From: Tyto alba
Taxonomy: Eukaryota; Chordata; Aves; Strigiformes; Tytonidae
Direction: 5' to 3'
Assembly (NCBI RefSeq): GCF_018691265.1
Contig: NW_024881316.1
Span: forward strand, 24,281,819 to 24,345,818
Length of the DNA: 64,000 nt
This document shows positions 13,201 to 26,540 of the stretch, one piece after another. Position 1 is the first letter of the stretch. Every line of letters starts with the position of its first letter. The position numbers and the translations under genes are program-made. Under the pieces are notes generated by a model that searched no databases, had not been told where the DNA came from, and worked only from the letters and a program-made list of their open reading frames with translations.

Positions 13201-16200
13201 CCTTTAGACATATCAAAATTTGCATGCACGACACACTCCATTTTTAAAAAGAACTTTTAGAAAAAGTGTAAGGCATAGAAAGCATCTGTTTGCTATGTTG
13301 TTTTTTTTTTTTTTTTCTATCAGGTACATCTGGAAGGCTTATTGTACCTTGCATTAGGATCACTATATTTAACTGAAGTTCTGGTAAACAGCATGATTTC
13401 TTAATTGAAACTATTATCAAATAATACATTTAGAGCACTGTATTCATTTGTTCTACATGACTGATTCTGGCACACCTGTTGCACTTAGAAAAATGCCTGA
13501 TGTCTGCAGCCAAGTCACAGTGGATAATAGATGGGCAGGGGTTTTAATTTCACTTAGTGCAGCCTCTTACATATAGTGCTATCATCTGTGCTAGGAAAAG
13601 AGACATCTGTAATTTCGCATTATTGATAGCACTAAGCCTGTAACAGTATTTGTCTTTTGCCACTGAAAAAAGGATCATCCTATCCTTGTCAGCATGCAAG
13701 AGGTATAGCAAGAAACATTGTGAAAAAGAAATTGGCCTGCTAATACAATTGGGAAAAAAACCAACAAAATAGGTTGGTTTCCAGTCATCCAACTTCTGTT
13801 CTGAATCTGAACCAGAATTTTCAAGCTACATACAGAACAATTTCTTTGCATTAACTTAATTAATGGACAGTTTGAGAGAATAGGTAGATCGTAAGGAAAG
13901 TACAGAAAAGAAGGTTAAGGACTATGGTGATAAGGTCATTGGGTGCTACAGGACAGGTAACTATTCAGCAGTGCAGAGCATCTTAGAGATATATTAGACT
14001 GAACTTAATTTCAAAACTAACCAAGCAAAGCCTTTGTTCTGGTGAAGAATCCCCTCAAATTGTAAAGGTTAAATTTTACCTTCAGACTATCTTGTTATTT
14101 AATCTTATAAGAAATTAAAAGCAAAAATAATTATTTAAACAGCAAGATAAACCGCAACTCTGGTTTAACCTAATCTGATTGGAAGTGAGAATAACTGCTA
14201 TTATGATGTACGGATGATAACAAAATGTCTTATAGCGGAATTGTTTTTATCTATGTTTTAGTTATTTGCAAGAGATAGGTTTTGTCAGTATGATTTTTAC
14301 TTTTAACATGTATATTTAGAAATCTAAAGTCTACTTGTGACTTCTCAGATGGATCAATTTGAACTAAATGAAAAGTGCTCTTGATGTAGCAGATATTATG
14401 TCCTGGCCAGGAAAGCCTCAAATTTGGATGATATCGGATGTAACAGTGACAGAGAAATAATTCATGCCCATATCTTGATGGAAATGTCAGCCATTGTTAG
14501 AGCCATTTGAGAGGACAGGAGAGGGAATATTTTGCATCATGTCTTCAATAGGATGAGTTTATTGTCCATTACAGAATGACAGGGCAGGGAGTGGCAGAGG
14601 ACTACAGCTATAGATAAATCTTGGACAAAGCAGAAGACAGCAGAGAGAACCACAGATTCATTGCATTGTTGCATGACAGATTACAATTCACACCCAGAAA
14701 ATGATTCTCAAGCTGGCACCATTTCAAAATGTTGGAGGGGCAAAAAATATTCCTGAAAAAACTGACATAGTTTTTGCCACTTCAATTCAAATGTTCTTTG
14801 TGTGCTTACTTGTTTGGGTTTTTTTGTTTAGTATTCCTCTTTTCTTTCCTGTATTTTTAATTTGAAGCTTGAAAAAACAGATGTTCACATTAGAAATCAT
14901 GCCAATTATACATCAGTAATTCACATCAAATGTCACAGATAACAGCCCACTTCACATCAGGCAATTCCAGTCTCATAGTTCTGATAGGTGGACTTTCTAG
15001 TCTAACTTTTGTTCAGATTGGACCTGCTACGAACCTGAGACTTTCTAGAATGAAAAATAAAAATAAATAATTGTACAGACTACTAACAAGATGGGAAGGT
15101 CGATGCTAACTTTTGACTGCTACAGGAGATTTTAGAGGTATAATACAGGAGATTTTAGCGGTATACTTAAGGTCACTGAAGGTAATTTGGTAAGCATTTC
15201 AGGTACAATGGGAGAGATCTTTCTTCTGCCTATATTTAGTACTTCTGTTGCCTTTTTCTCTCTCTCTAAGCTCTTCAAAGACATGAGCAAGAAGGGGTTT
15301 ACACTCAGCCTGACTGCCTTAAGTTTTAATGCCTCTTAGTGCCTATCCAAGGTGGCTGTAAGCCAGCAGTGCCACTGAACCTGGTAACAGTGCTGGATGT
15401 AAAAATCAAAGTCTTAAGTGACACTGTGGAGCATATAGAGAAGGTTGTACATGGGAATCTGCATATAGTCACAACAGCAAGCAAATAGAGCTAGTGTTAA
15501 GTGACTTACCTGGCGACACCACAGCTTTCGAAATATTTGCAAATAGGCCAACACCATAAGACACAGTGGTGCCATGTATGTCACCAGAAAAAAGCATGTG
15601 TGGTACATTTTAGGGTAAGCCTCAGCTGGAAAGAGAATTCAAATAGGAAAAATGCATTTAAATATACATACATTTCAAAATCACTTTAAGACAAATTATT
15701 CATATAGACATCCATGTGTTTTTCAAACATAATAGATTATAATGGGAGATGTATCCAATAATATTTCAGTCAGGATTGATTTTTTCATCACTTCTATATA
15801 AATTCTGTTTCTATTATAAACCTGCTTTTATCTCAAGCATCTCATATCACATTATTGCTTTCATATCACATTATTAATTTAGGTATGAAGTCTTAAGTTT
15901 TGCTTTTTATTAAATCAGTGAAAGATAGAAAATTTCATTATCTAACAATAGCTAACTAATTATCCAACCTACCTCATCTTTGACGTATTTAGCAGGTTGT
16001 GTAATGGTCTTTAGTGTTAATTCTGTAAAGGCTACTATGTATCCCTGAGTACATTGCACAGCCCCTCACCTATAAACAGAGAATGTAGACTAGAGCACAC
16101 AGGATGGTGATGGGAGGAGAGTTTGATATTGCCAAATGTTTATATTAATTACAATTTAACACTTATGGATGGCCTGAGAAAAGGAATGAACATTGTGGAG

Positions 16201-19200
16201 ACTGACAATACATAGCAGAAGAGAACCTGTGTACTCCATGAGCAGTTGGATTGCATGGTAATCGTAAACATTTCATTTTGGCTAGAGTAAAGGAGGAATG
16301 CTTATGTTAATTTCCAGAATTTCTGAATGTTTCAGGATGATAAGATATGCAACTGAAACTCTGTATTGATTGTAGTTTTAATAAAAAATAAAAATAATTA
16401 AAAAAAAAAAAAGTTCCACGAGATCAAAACATTGGTGAGTCAAACTTATTTTCTGCCTCTTGATGTGACTGAGATTGTGGACCCTGTTGAACAAGAGGTA
16501 CCTTTGCATGCCAGGAGAACCCCTAAGAGTTTGATTAGATAAGGAGATACAGTGACTTGGCCCATAACTCTCACAGCAGGAAGGAGTACACTATCACACG
16601 TTAACTCCAGACTCACCCTCAAACCCAGACTCCAGTAATATCACACTCAGTGTTGGGCCAGAAAGTGCCAGCTGGTTCACCAGTCAGAAAAACTTTGGTA
16701 TCAGGGAAATAGAAATGCTATAACAAAATCCACCCCATGTTTATTGCTAGCAAAGGTAATAGAGACATTGCCATTGTCATTTGACAACTTTGATGGATCA
16801 GGTTTCAAAAAATTTAGATGAGCAGCGTTTTACTCCTTCCTTGCTCTAAGATCCCGTAGCAAACCAGTTTACCAACTCTTAACTAGCAGTTGCAGCTACT
16901 AGCTCTTGTCAATGTCCCCTGGGAAAGCAGACCATTTAGGGTAGGTTTTCAGGTTTTCTATAATTAGTGATAACCTGGGTTTGTATATTGACTGATGATC
17001 TCAAACTTGTTTTTGCCTTCCAGAAAATGCAGCCTCATAGCAGTCCTGTCAGATAGGGAAATACCGACATGCATGCTTCACAGGTGGGGAGATTAAGGAG
17101 AAACTGGAGTAAAGTGACTTACTGGGATCACAGGAGGTCAGAGCTGAAAGTACATTCTTTCTGCTCAGAAGGAGGTGCCACCTGCCTCATCAGTGCCCTG
17201 CAGGCAGCCAGGCCCCTTTCAGGTAGAAGGACAGTACATATTTAAAAGGCCATCTGGAGTTTATGGCTTCCAACTTAGCATTCCAAGTAAAGTGAAATGA
17301 GCCTAGCTATCTACAAAGAACTGACGGACCAGGTTAGAGGAAGATCCTAACACTTGCCTTTGAAGTTTAGCCACCTGGAAAGTGCCAGCTGCTAAACATC
17401 AAAGGAAGACCTGTCCCTCCTCCACTCAGGGCAAAACTCTTTGTAGAACTTTTCCCTAAGAAGCATGACTCTATTTAGCTTCTCGAGCCAAAGAAAAGCT
17501 TTAAAACTGTTTGACAATCACAGCAGCAAGAAGGAGGAAGGGGCTGGTCTGGGATACTGTTCATTTATCAAGTGAGTGAGTTCCAGGCTCCTTGAATAAG
17601 GACATCAATCAGTCTATGGTCCTGGTGATATATCAGCTGCCTGACTGGGACTGCTGAACCTCTTACTGCCAAACAGAAGAGGGGAAAAGTGTCTTTGCCT
17701 TCCATGGACACTTAATGGGCTTCAAGACAGGGGGAGATTGTTCTTAGCTGAAGTAACCATCTCTTTAAGAAAAAATTAATGATTCTCACATCGCTGGCCA
17801 CTATTTTACAGATGAGAGAGAAGGGGATAAAAAGCAAAAATGGGGATTGAACTAGGGTGAAATTGGTGTTTCTACTCAGTACCAGTCATACAGTATGATT
17901 ACTCCAACCTGATAGAGGTTCAGTATGCTAAAACAAGCCCTCCTCTGTCTGCTGCAGGGGGTTATTAAATAAATTTTAGACTTTTCTAAAGTTTCCTTCT
18001 CAGCACCGTGTTCCAGTCCCAGACTGTTGTTCAATGAAGCAAGGAGCTAGAAGACTGAAACTACAGCTTTTGGATTTTTGCCAGAATTTTACTATATTTG
18101 TGTAAATACATATATACATACATGTATACACATACATATGTATACAAACTGAAAACATTCCAGACTCAAAAGGTTTTGATATGTCTAGCAAATGCAATAT
18201 TCCCTTAAGCCATAGGTGCATAATGAAATTGGTACTCTTGATAGCTTCCGTATGAGTAGGGATGAACAACAAGACTATCAAGTTTGTTAAGCATTAGTAG
18301 AGAGTTCCCAGGTTCCCTATTCTCAGGAAGATACCTATGAGGTTTTGGACTTACCAATATGAAGAAGCAAGACAGCCAAAAGGGTATACTTTTAGAATAA
18401 AGCTTAATAAATTGGGATGTTAAAAAGTGAGTGCCCATAGTAGAGAAAATTCGACCACACAACACTGTTCTTTCCAAGCTATGCTCCTATGCCAGAGTAT
18501 TTACAGTTAGCTAATACTTAAATTACAATTTCAAACCTGATATATTATGCTTAAGTTATTCAATTCACAATAACACTAAGCATATTTTTAGTATTAGCAA
18601 TATTCTGACTTCTTTCTGCATTAAAATGTCCCACAAGTTTTTCCTTAAATTCTGAACATTTTGAGAAACAGGATGTATAAACCTTCACGTAATAATGCAA
18701 TTTCCAGTTATTTCTTTTCCAGAATTAAGACAATATGTTTTTGTACTACTTTATGAGTCGTCTAAGAGGAAATGGAACACAAAGTCTTCCCTTTGTTTTC
18801 ATTCAACCATGTAGTTTTGGGAAAGGATTATCTCCATATTCTTTTTATCATTTGCAAAGGGGTTGCCTAATGCACTTTGGCTAACACTCACTTCACAAGC
18901 AGCTCTAAGAGAATGTATTTAGCTGACTTGAACACATGGTGAACTCATTTTAATATACGTCTCTTTTATTTTGGCACTTTATCATAAAATTCAGCACATA
19001 GCAATTACAGAGTATTATAGAACTGTGGCCAGCACTGGCTCCTTAAGTGAGCCTGCATAGGTCACATGTTGGATCCTTCTGCATTCCCAAATAAAATATT
19101 GTTATTAGACAGTACTCAAAATGAAAAAACCCTCAGCCTAGAACTGGCAATGAATTTTATATTCAGGAATGCCAGAAGCAATTAAAAAGAAATTGAGCCC

Positions 19201-22200
19201 TGTTTTAGGCTGGACTATTGCTCCATTTGCAGACACTGGCAGCTCTCCAACAGCATGCTTGAAATCTTATTAGTCAGGGTGGCCACTACTTGTTCACCAT
19301 TAAGGAGCCCAAGTGTCACAGTGCTGATCAGACCTTCCTTACAGACACTCATCAGACTTGTATGGATTTCAGCAGCTGGACCTAAGTCTGGGTAGGGTAC
19401 AGTGCTATCTCCTGCTTTGGCATCTCCAACATTTTCCTGGATGCGGCTTCCCGTTAGTCCTCCATAGCACCTCATGTTTCAGTGGCCCTGAGTTCCAAGA
19501 ATTTAGACTTCCAATTCCAAAACAGTTTGGAAAGTATCATTAAGAACCCCCTTTTTGCAGTCCTAACCTTGACAATTCAGTTTAACATTCTTGGGACATA
19601 CAGTGTACATGATGGTCTGCAAAGATTTCATCAGACATACCCTAATTTTAGGGAGCATAAATTCTATGCAGTTCTAAACAAGCAGTAAACACCCAAATAT
19701 AATCCCTTTCCTCTAAATTGACTTTCTTATAGAACTTGATCGCTCAGGGTCTGTTGAGTGCATGCACTATCTACATCCCCACTTTCTCTTTGCAAATAAG
19801 CTTATTGGTAGGAACATTAATTTCTTTCTCCTTCAACTTTCTCCTAGTTTGCTTTCTTTGACCCTCTATATTCCCATAGTGAAAAAAGGAAAACAAAATC
19901 CAACAAAAAATGCAATTATTTTATTTGAAAATATTAGCTCTTTATTCTTTCTTCTGGCCTCAAGGCTCACCAATCTTTTCAAACTGCTGCCCTGTTATCC
20001 CTGTTCTGTTGTTCTTCTGTTTGGGGGATTTTGTGATTTCAAACCCCAGTTTTCAGTAGAAAAACTGCATCTTCTATGCTTTGGCCCAACTCAGTGTTCT
20101 TAGACATTTTCAACTGAATGGAAATTATCTGTAGCTAATGCCACTATTCTCCATAGTCTGAAAGGGATGTTAAGGTGTAAATATATATTATATTTTATCC
20201 TCCTTGATAATATATGGTTAACTCTACATTTACTAAGTAATTCCATGATTTGAGTAACCTGCTTGTAACTTAACGCACAGAAAGGTTCTTCTCTCAAGTT
20301 ACCATGATAAGCTATTATTAGAAAGTGGAGAGGATTATTTTTTATGGATAGCTGAAATGCACTAGCAGAATAACTAGCAATGATGGTGCATTATCATTAG
20401 AAGAATAATTCATTAAAAAGGCAGCAGGATAAAAATAGGGTTGTTATCTTTCAATGGAATGAAAAGCTTCCCATTTCAGAAAACTTTAATGTAAAATTAT
20501 TTTCATTTCATGCTTAATATAAATTGACAAAAATCAAAATAATTTTGGAGTGTTTGCACTTAATTTTTGAAGCCACACACACAAAAGAACTTAATTCTTA
20601 ATTCTATGCACAAGTACTTGCCTTTGTTATACCCCTTTCTACCTCTCCAAACATCCAAGTGAGGGGTCACAGCATAACGTGAAGATGAATAGATTCCATT
20701 TTGGACAAATATACTCCATAGGAGTAGAGTCTTGCAAACATACATGGTAGCTTTTTTTATTTTGCATAATGGGTGCTTCAGCTCAGGCATATATGTGGGC
20801 TGCAACTACGTCAGTGCAGCACTGAGCAAGAGGCATTCTTTAAAATAGTTCCAAGGCTACTACGGACTCTGTAGTTCAAAAGCAACAATTTCCTGTTGGG
20901 AATCAAAAAGTGGCCAGTGCAGATCTGGAATTTTTGAGACTGCTTGCCCTGATGAAATGCTATCCCGACTCCCTAATTAATTAGCTACATCATTTTCATT
21001 TCCTAGGTTGATTAAAAGAATCTTCACTGCAGATCTAACCTTGAAGTGATGAAGGCATGGATAATTAGTTCTGCAGCCAAAATGAGTGGACACAAATTGT
21101 ACTTGAAGTGAATGCTGTGAAAGAAAATAGTCACATAAATACTGCAGCATCCAGCAGCAGGCTGAGATACAAAATTGCTCACAGATGAAGAAAGAACACT
21201 AGACGTAAAGAGCAGATGTGCCCTCTCCAATGAAACAGCAAGTACAATACTCATAGCTTAACAGAGGATTCCTCTAACCTACAAACTTACAGCACATCTT
21301 TGTCTGCAGTGAGGGCCAGCTAGCTAATGGCCATCTCTGCCCCCTTGCCTTGTCCCAGAGGACTAGCTGGGATGAAGGAGATAAAGAACAGGAGGAATGT
21401 GCTAGCCAATGTCTTCTCATTAATCCCATGGTGGCCCTGTGGAGGCCGTTAGCAGGGGAGGAACTCCCAAAACAGCACATGGAAGAGCCCTCAGCTGCTC
21501 ATGCTGCTTAAGCTAATTTATCACAATAATTAAGTACAGGTGATCCAGTTGTAGTTCATCTTAATTGTTTACAGGACTGGAATCTTCTTCTACAGAGACA
21601 GCTCTGGGAGAGAATCTGATTGTGTTTCAGTGTGACTTGCAGCTATTAAACAGGCACCTTTTAGTTATATGTTTTGGCAAACTTGGCTTTATTTTCCCAT
21701 GTGTGAATAATGCTATTACTGATGGTCATTATATCCAGTGTCAGAGTCACAGCATGTAAATCATACACTCTATTAGCGTTGGAGTTATGCCAAGGCCCAC
21801 CAGGGTTGGGTCGTAACCATTCGGGTGGGTAGCTAATGCTGCTCGCTGTGAACGGAGACAAAATAGAAGTAGTTACTCCCTGGCAACCCTTACGGCTTCT
21901 TACAGCTGAATTCAAATACAGAAGTTGGATTCAAAGTTAATCTGGAAAGGCAGAATTACACTTCTCAGATAGAATCGTTTGTAACTGACTACATTTACAA
22001 AATTATTTAAAATATCTTGTCCGTGACAAATTTCTAATTGTAGGCTAACTTTCTACCCTGTATCGGTGACATCTCTATAAATTCTGTAACGACAGGAAAT
22101 TTGCATTGATGTCCCAGGAGATATCTATAAAGACTAGTCAAAAATCAGCAATTAGCAAAAACAATATATCAGGTAAACAGAAATTCTGTTCTCATGTAGG

Positions 22201-25200
22201 TATTTCTTAAGGCTAAATACTGAAGTCTGTGTAAACCTGAAATGTTCATTGATCACAGAATTATAAGCATAATTATATAAGCATAAGCATTTAAGGGTGG
22301 GAACATTTCTACCCTCTGGGAAACATTAACACGGTCAAGACACAAGCCAGCCTCATTCATTTAAACTTGGTTTCAAATGTACTTTAAGTCTTAGCAATAC
22401 AAAAGAAAATAGGATTTCACAGTATTTGAAAAGCAGTAATTCTAGGAAAGCTTATACAATTAAGAACACTTTGTGATGTGTTTATCCAACTTGACTGCAT
22501 ATTAATATGTCCTGATATTTTTATTACATAAAAATCACAGCAGTACAAATTCAGTCTTTATGGTCAATGACACACTCACCTCCCCAGTGCTCATCACACA
22601 CTGTGAACAAGGTAGTTTTATTGGCTAATCCTGGGAACACACTGCTGCACTCCATAACAATAGCCTGAGGAATCATTATGATGCAGGATACAATCCAAAT
22701 AATTATAATGCTGTTCCTTGCTCGCTTGGCTGTGCTTTTAAACATCAAAGGGTGACAAATTGCATACCATCGATCCAAAGCAATGCAGCTAAGTGTTAGT
22801 ACAGACACAGAGACTGAAACTGTCTAAAGAAAAGGAAATATTATGTAAATGCAAATGTAATTTTTTCAGAGCCTTAAAAATTATTTATTGAAAATTTTTT
22901 CCCCAAGTTTTAAAAACTATTTCTATTTTCAGCAGCGTTAGCTCTTTATCTGCAATTATTAAATAGAAGTTATTATCAGGAAAAGACTCCTTTTAAAATC
23001 ACTTCTTACAGAACTACAACAGATACCCTCATCTGCTGTAGTCCCACTAGAATCAACAGAACAATTCACATGTTAGGGCGCTACCCAAACTGAGTAAGCT
23101 TAGCAGGGTCAGATTCTGAATTTGTAAAACCGTATCTGAAATATTACTTTAAAAACAATACACAACTAATTAAATTCTCTTTTCTTTGTAGAACAATTTT
23201 GTTTGCTTGCTTGTATTCTATGTTATATTTGAATACCAGTATCATCATTTTGCCTTTTCAATTTTTACAGGAATAGTGGAAATTCAGGCTCTCATTAAAA
23301 AACCCAACCAATCATCTTAAGACAGATTAATTCATTTTACCTTCTATCTGGTATAGGAAATAACCTATCACTTTGGTTTTATTCTTTTACTTTATACACT
23401 AGGTGATCATTTTACTTTCTCTTCAGATTTTCTTCCACTAGAATGGAGGCTTTGAAACAAGTTTTGTGATTTTGATTCTACTAAGTAGATGACACAATGT
23501 GGCTCTTCAGTCATACAGGTCAAAATATAAAATGTGCTGGAAGCATGGAGCTGATCACCTGCATACATTCAGAGCTCTGCTTAATTCTTTTGATTTATAA
23601 TGACTGAAAGGCCAAGCACTTGTCATTCTAGTATGCCCAGTCAGTTTAACTAACCAGCTATTCTTCGAAAAGGTATTTCTCAATCATTTTGATGCAAAAG
23701 ATCTCATAACTAATTCAGTCCACTGGTAAATGTGTGGTGGCAATTATTGCTTAAGGCAGACAATCTGATCAGCACCCAGTGAATGTGGATACTTTGCTAT
23801 TTCTCAAAAATGCAAAGCGTCACTAAACATACATGAAAGCCCAGACTCCCTTCAGAAGTTTGGATTGTCTGTCCTGGACACTTGTGTAGCTGTTTAGGTA
23901 CACACACATAGAGTATAAATGACTGCAATTCTATTTACAGACATTTTTATTTCTTTATATCCCTTCTGAATTATTAAAAAAGATCACAAAAGTGAAGCGC
24001 CTCAGACAAAACTTCCAGAAATTGTATTGTCCATGTTTAACAATCAAATGGACCAAGAACAGTATTTATTAAGCATAAACACATTCACAAGTGGAACAGT
24101 CCTTTCATCCTCCGCATGTACCCTGAGATATCTACTTTGCTAGCAGAAACAGACTTCCATCAGATTATCACTATTAGGAAGATGCTATTGTTCCTTCTCT
24201 TTTTTCCAACATGGGTAATGTGTACACAAACACAGTAAAATTATACCTGTAAGTAGGGAATCACTTTGCAGAGGGGCTGCCCAAAGAACCATGTTTCTGT
24301 GATGTCCACTACTAGAGTTGCTGGAAGACAAGTAATTGTGACCAGAATGTCAGCCAGAGAAAGATTCACTATGAAATAGTTGGTAACTGTCCGCATGTGA
24401 TGGTTCTTCCACACTGCAATGCAAACTGAATTTGGAAAGACAAGTTAGTGAGGTGGAAATGACTTAGGGGATGATTCAACGGGAAAACACTTGGCTTTGC
24501 AGAATCAAGGAAGTGTTTGTGTCCTTTGTTTAACACGGAATATTTGAATATGTAGTTCAGTGTAAGAACCATGTGTTTTCCTTTAGAGTGAAAACAAGGG
24601 TACATGTAGAGACAATCTTAGTACACAAAGAATAGTTTTCCACATACCACAGCATGGGAAATAATCTGATATATAAAGCAGCTTGTTTTCCTGATGCACA
24701 AAATTTTCCAGAAACACCACAAAAACAATACAACACATTGTACATCAAAGGTTCTTTCCCTGTAAATAATAATTCATCCATCATGCAAATCTGGATAAAG
24801 ATTCAAGGTCTCCTTAATCTGTCAGGATACAGCACTATGCTTAATTTAGATATATTAAACAGATCACAGAATGCTAGAGTTAGAAGGGTCCTCAAGAGAT
24901 TGTCCAAATCTGAAATGGAATCAGCTACAGTTAAGCCACTCTCTTACTAAACTAGCTAAAACAGCTGCAAAAAAATACACAGACTGTAAGGCACATAAGC
25001 TCCTGAGATCAGATACTTCTAAGTATATTCTAAGAAGGATGATGTGCCTGAAAGCTTGTGTCCATCTTCCAGCTGCATTAGTTGATGTAATAAAATATAT
25101 TACTTTATTCCACAAATCTTGTCTTATTTAAGTCTTTAGACCAACACAACCATAGCAAGACTACCACTAAGCCATTGTTGGCCAGTTTACATTTTAAAAT

Positions 25201-26493
25201 CTGTTATATTTGAAGATACCATGCCTCTCTTAAATATGTTGCAGTGTTTAACTATCTTCCCTATTAAAAAAAAAAAAAAAAAAAAAAAACAAAAAAACAA
25301 ACCTCCTAATGTCTAATCTACGTTTCTTCTGCTGCTACTTATATAACTTTTTTTCTTTTTTTTCTTTTTTTTTTTTTTTTTCCCCTGCACATAGGCAGGA
25401 ATGAAGAATAGTTTTTCCCCATAGCAATGCTTCACATGTGTAAAGATTGTTGTTACAGTTTTCCTCAGTTTTCTTTTCAGACTGTACAACTTCAAAACTC
25501 TTTTACTCCCAGTCATTTTTAGAACCTCTGCAATCATCCTTGTTGACATTCTCTGGACACTCTTCAGACTGGATCATGTCTTTGTGGTCTGGATGCAGTT
25601 ACCGAAATCAATGTCAACAGGCAAAGGTTAAATAAAATGTTGTTCTAAAAGTTCAGAGTTTGGCCACTTTGTTCCCATGCTATGGTTTCAACCCTCCTAC
25701 ATTCTACCCAATTAAAAGCAGAGCATTGTCTTCAGCTGAGGATGTCAGTGCTTAAAGGTGCAAGGTGTATGGTCTTTGGAAAGCCCTATTCTAATTCCTA
25801 TGCTGCCCTGTTTGGGGAAAGCACCTGAACATAAACATTATAACTGGTAAAACAAATCCATGAAGTTAACAAATGTGAGGTCAATCTAACTGGCAGCAAA
25901 CTGCATCAGAAATCAATGCATAGCATTTTTCATGTTGTGTTCAAAGCTTTCTATCAGTATAAGCAAATGAAACCTCATGATACCCCAGAGAGCTAAGAAA
26001 ATATTATCATTTTCATCTTCGACGCAAGGCAAGTGAAGTGCAGAAGTTGCTAAAGGCCATACAGTAAATCAGACACAGAATGGGAAACTTGGACTCCTAA
26101 TTCCCAGCTCTGTACTAAGTTTTCCAGGTCACACTGGCTTAACACGGATGGAATTTAGATGAACTCTGGTACCTAAAGACTATGCCCCCTTCTACTCTGG
26201 GAGTAGCAGTATGCAGGAAAGCCAGTGTACAGAAAGAAGCTCTGAATTCCTTTGAATTTTAATCTATGGGGGCAAGAGACACCTGAAAGGTGGAAAAAAT
26301 AATCATTTATAAGCATAGAAATACAAGATAATTTTTTACTTTAGATTTCACTGTTTATGTTTGCGTGTTTCCCCTTCTGACTTCATCTGTTCTTTGCAGC
26401 AGACCATATGGCACAGGGAAAAAAATCTTCTTCATTAGCGTGTTTGCATACTACCACAATACTTAAGTATCCCAGAAACTTATTCCATGAATG

Positions 26494-26540
<47 letters not shown>

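Larger units (their letters stand above)
10070..15509 (-). other. HCRTR2: HCRTR2 intron 4 (5.4 kb)
   Basis: Runs from GTAAGT to TTAG. It holds a CR1 3' end (12252-12521), an (AAAAC)n microsatellite with T14 (10712-10768), a short (TG)n near 12185-12198 and a 23-bp tandem duplication at 15121-15166. No gene was seen inside it. Confidence 0.9.
15626..22579 (-). other. HCRTR2: HCRTR2 intron 3 (7.0 kb)
   Basis: Runs from GTGAGT to CCAG. It is AT-rich with a short direct repeat at 15842-15875 and an ancient MIR/L3-like tail near 17025-17150. The block 21560-21930 is less AT-biased and could be conserved noncoding sequence, but I cannot test that. No coding exon was seen. Confidence 0.9.
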
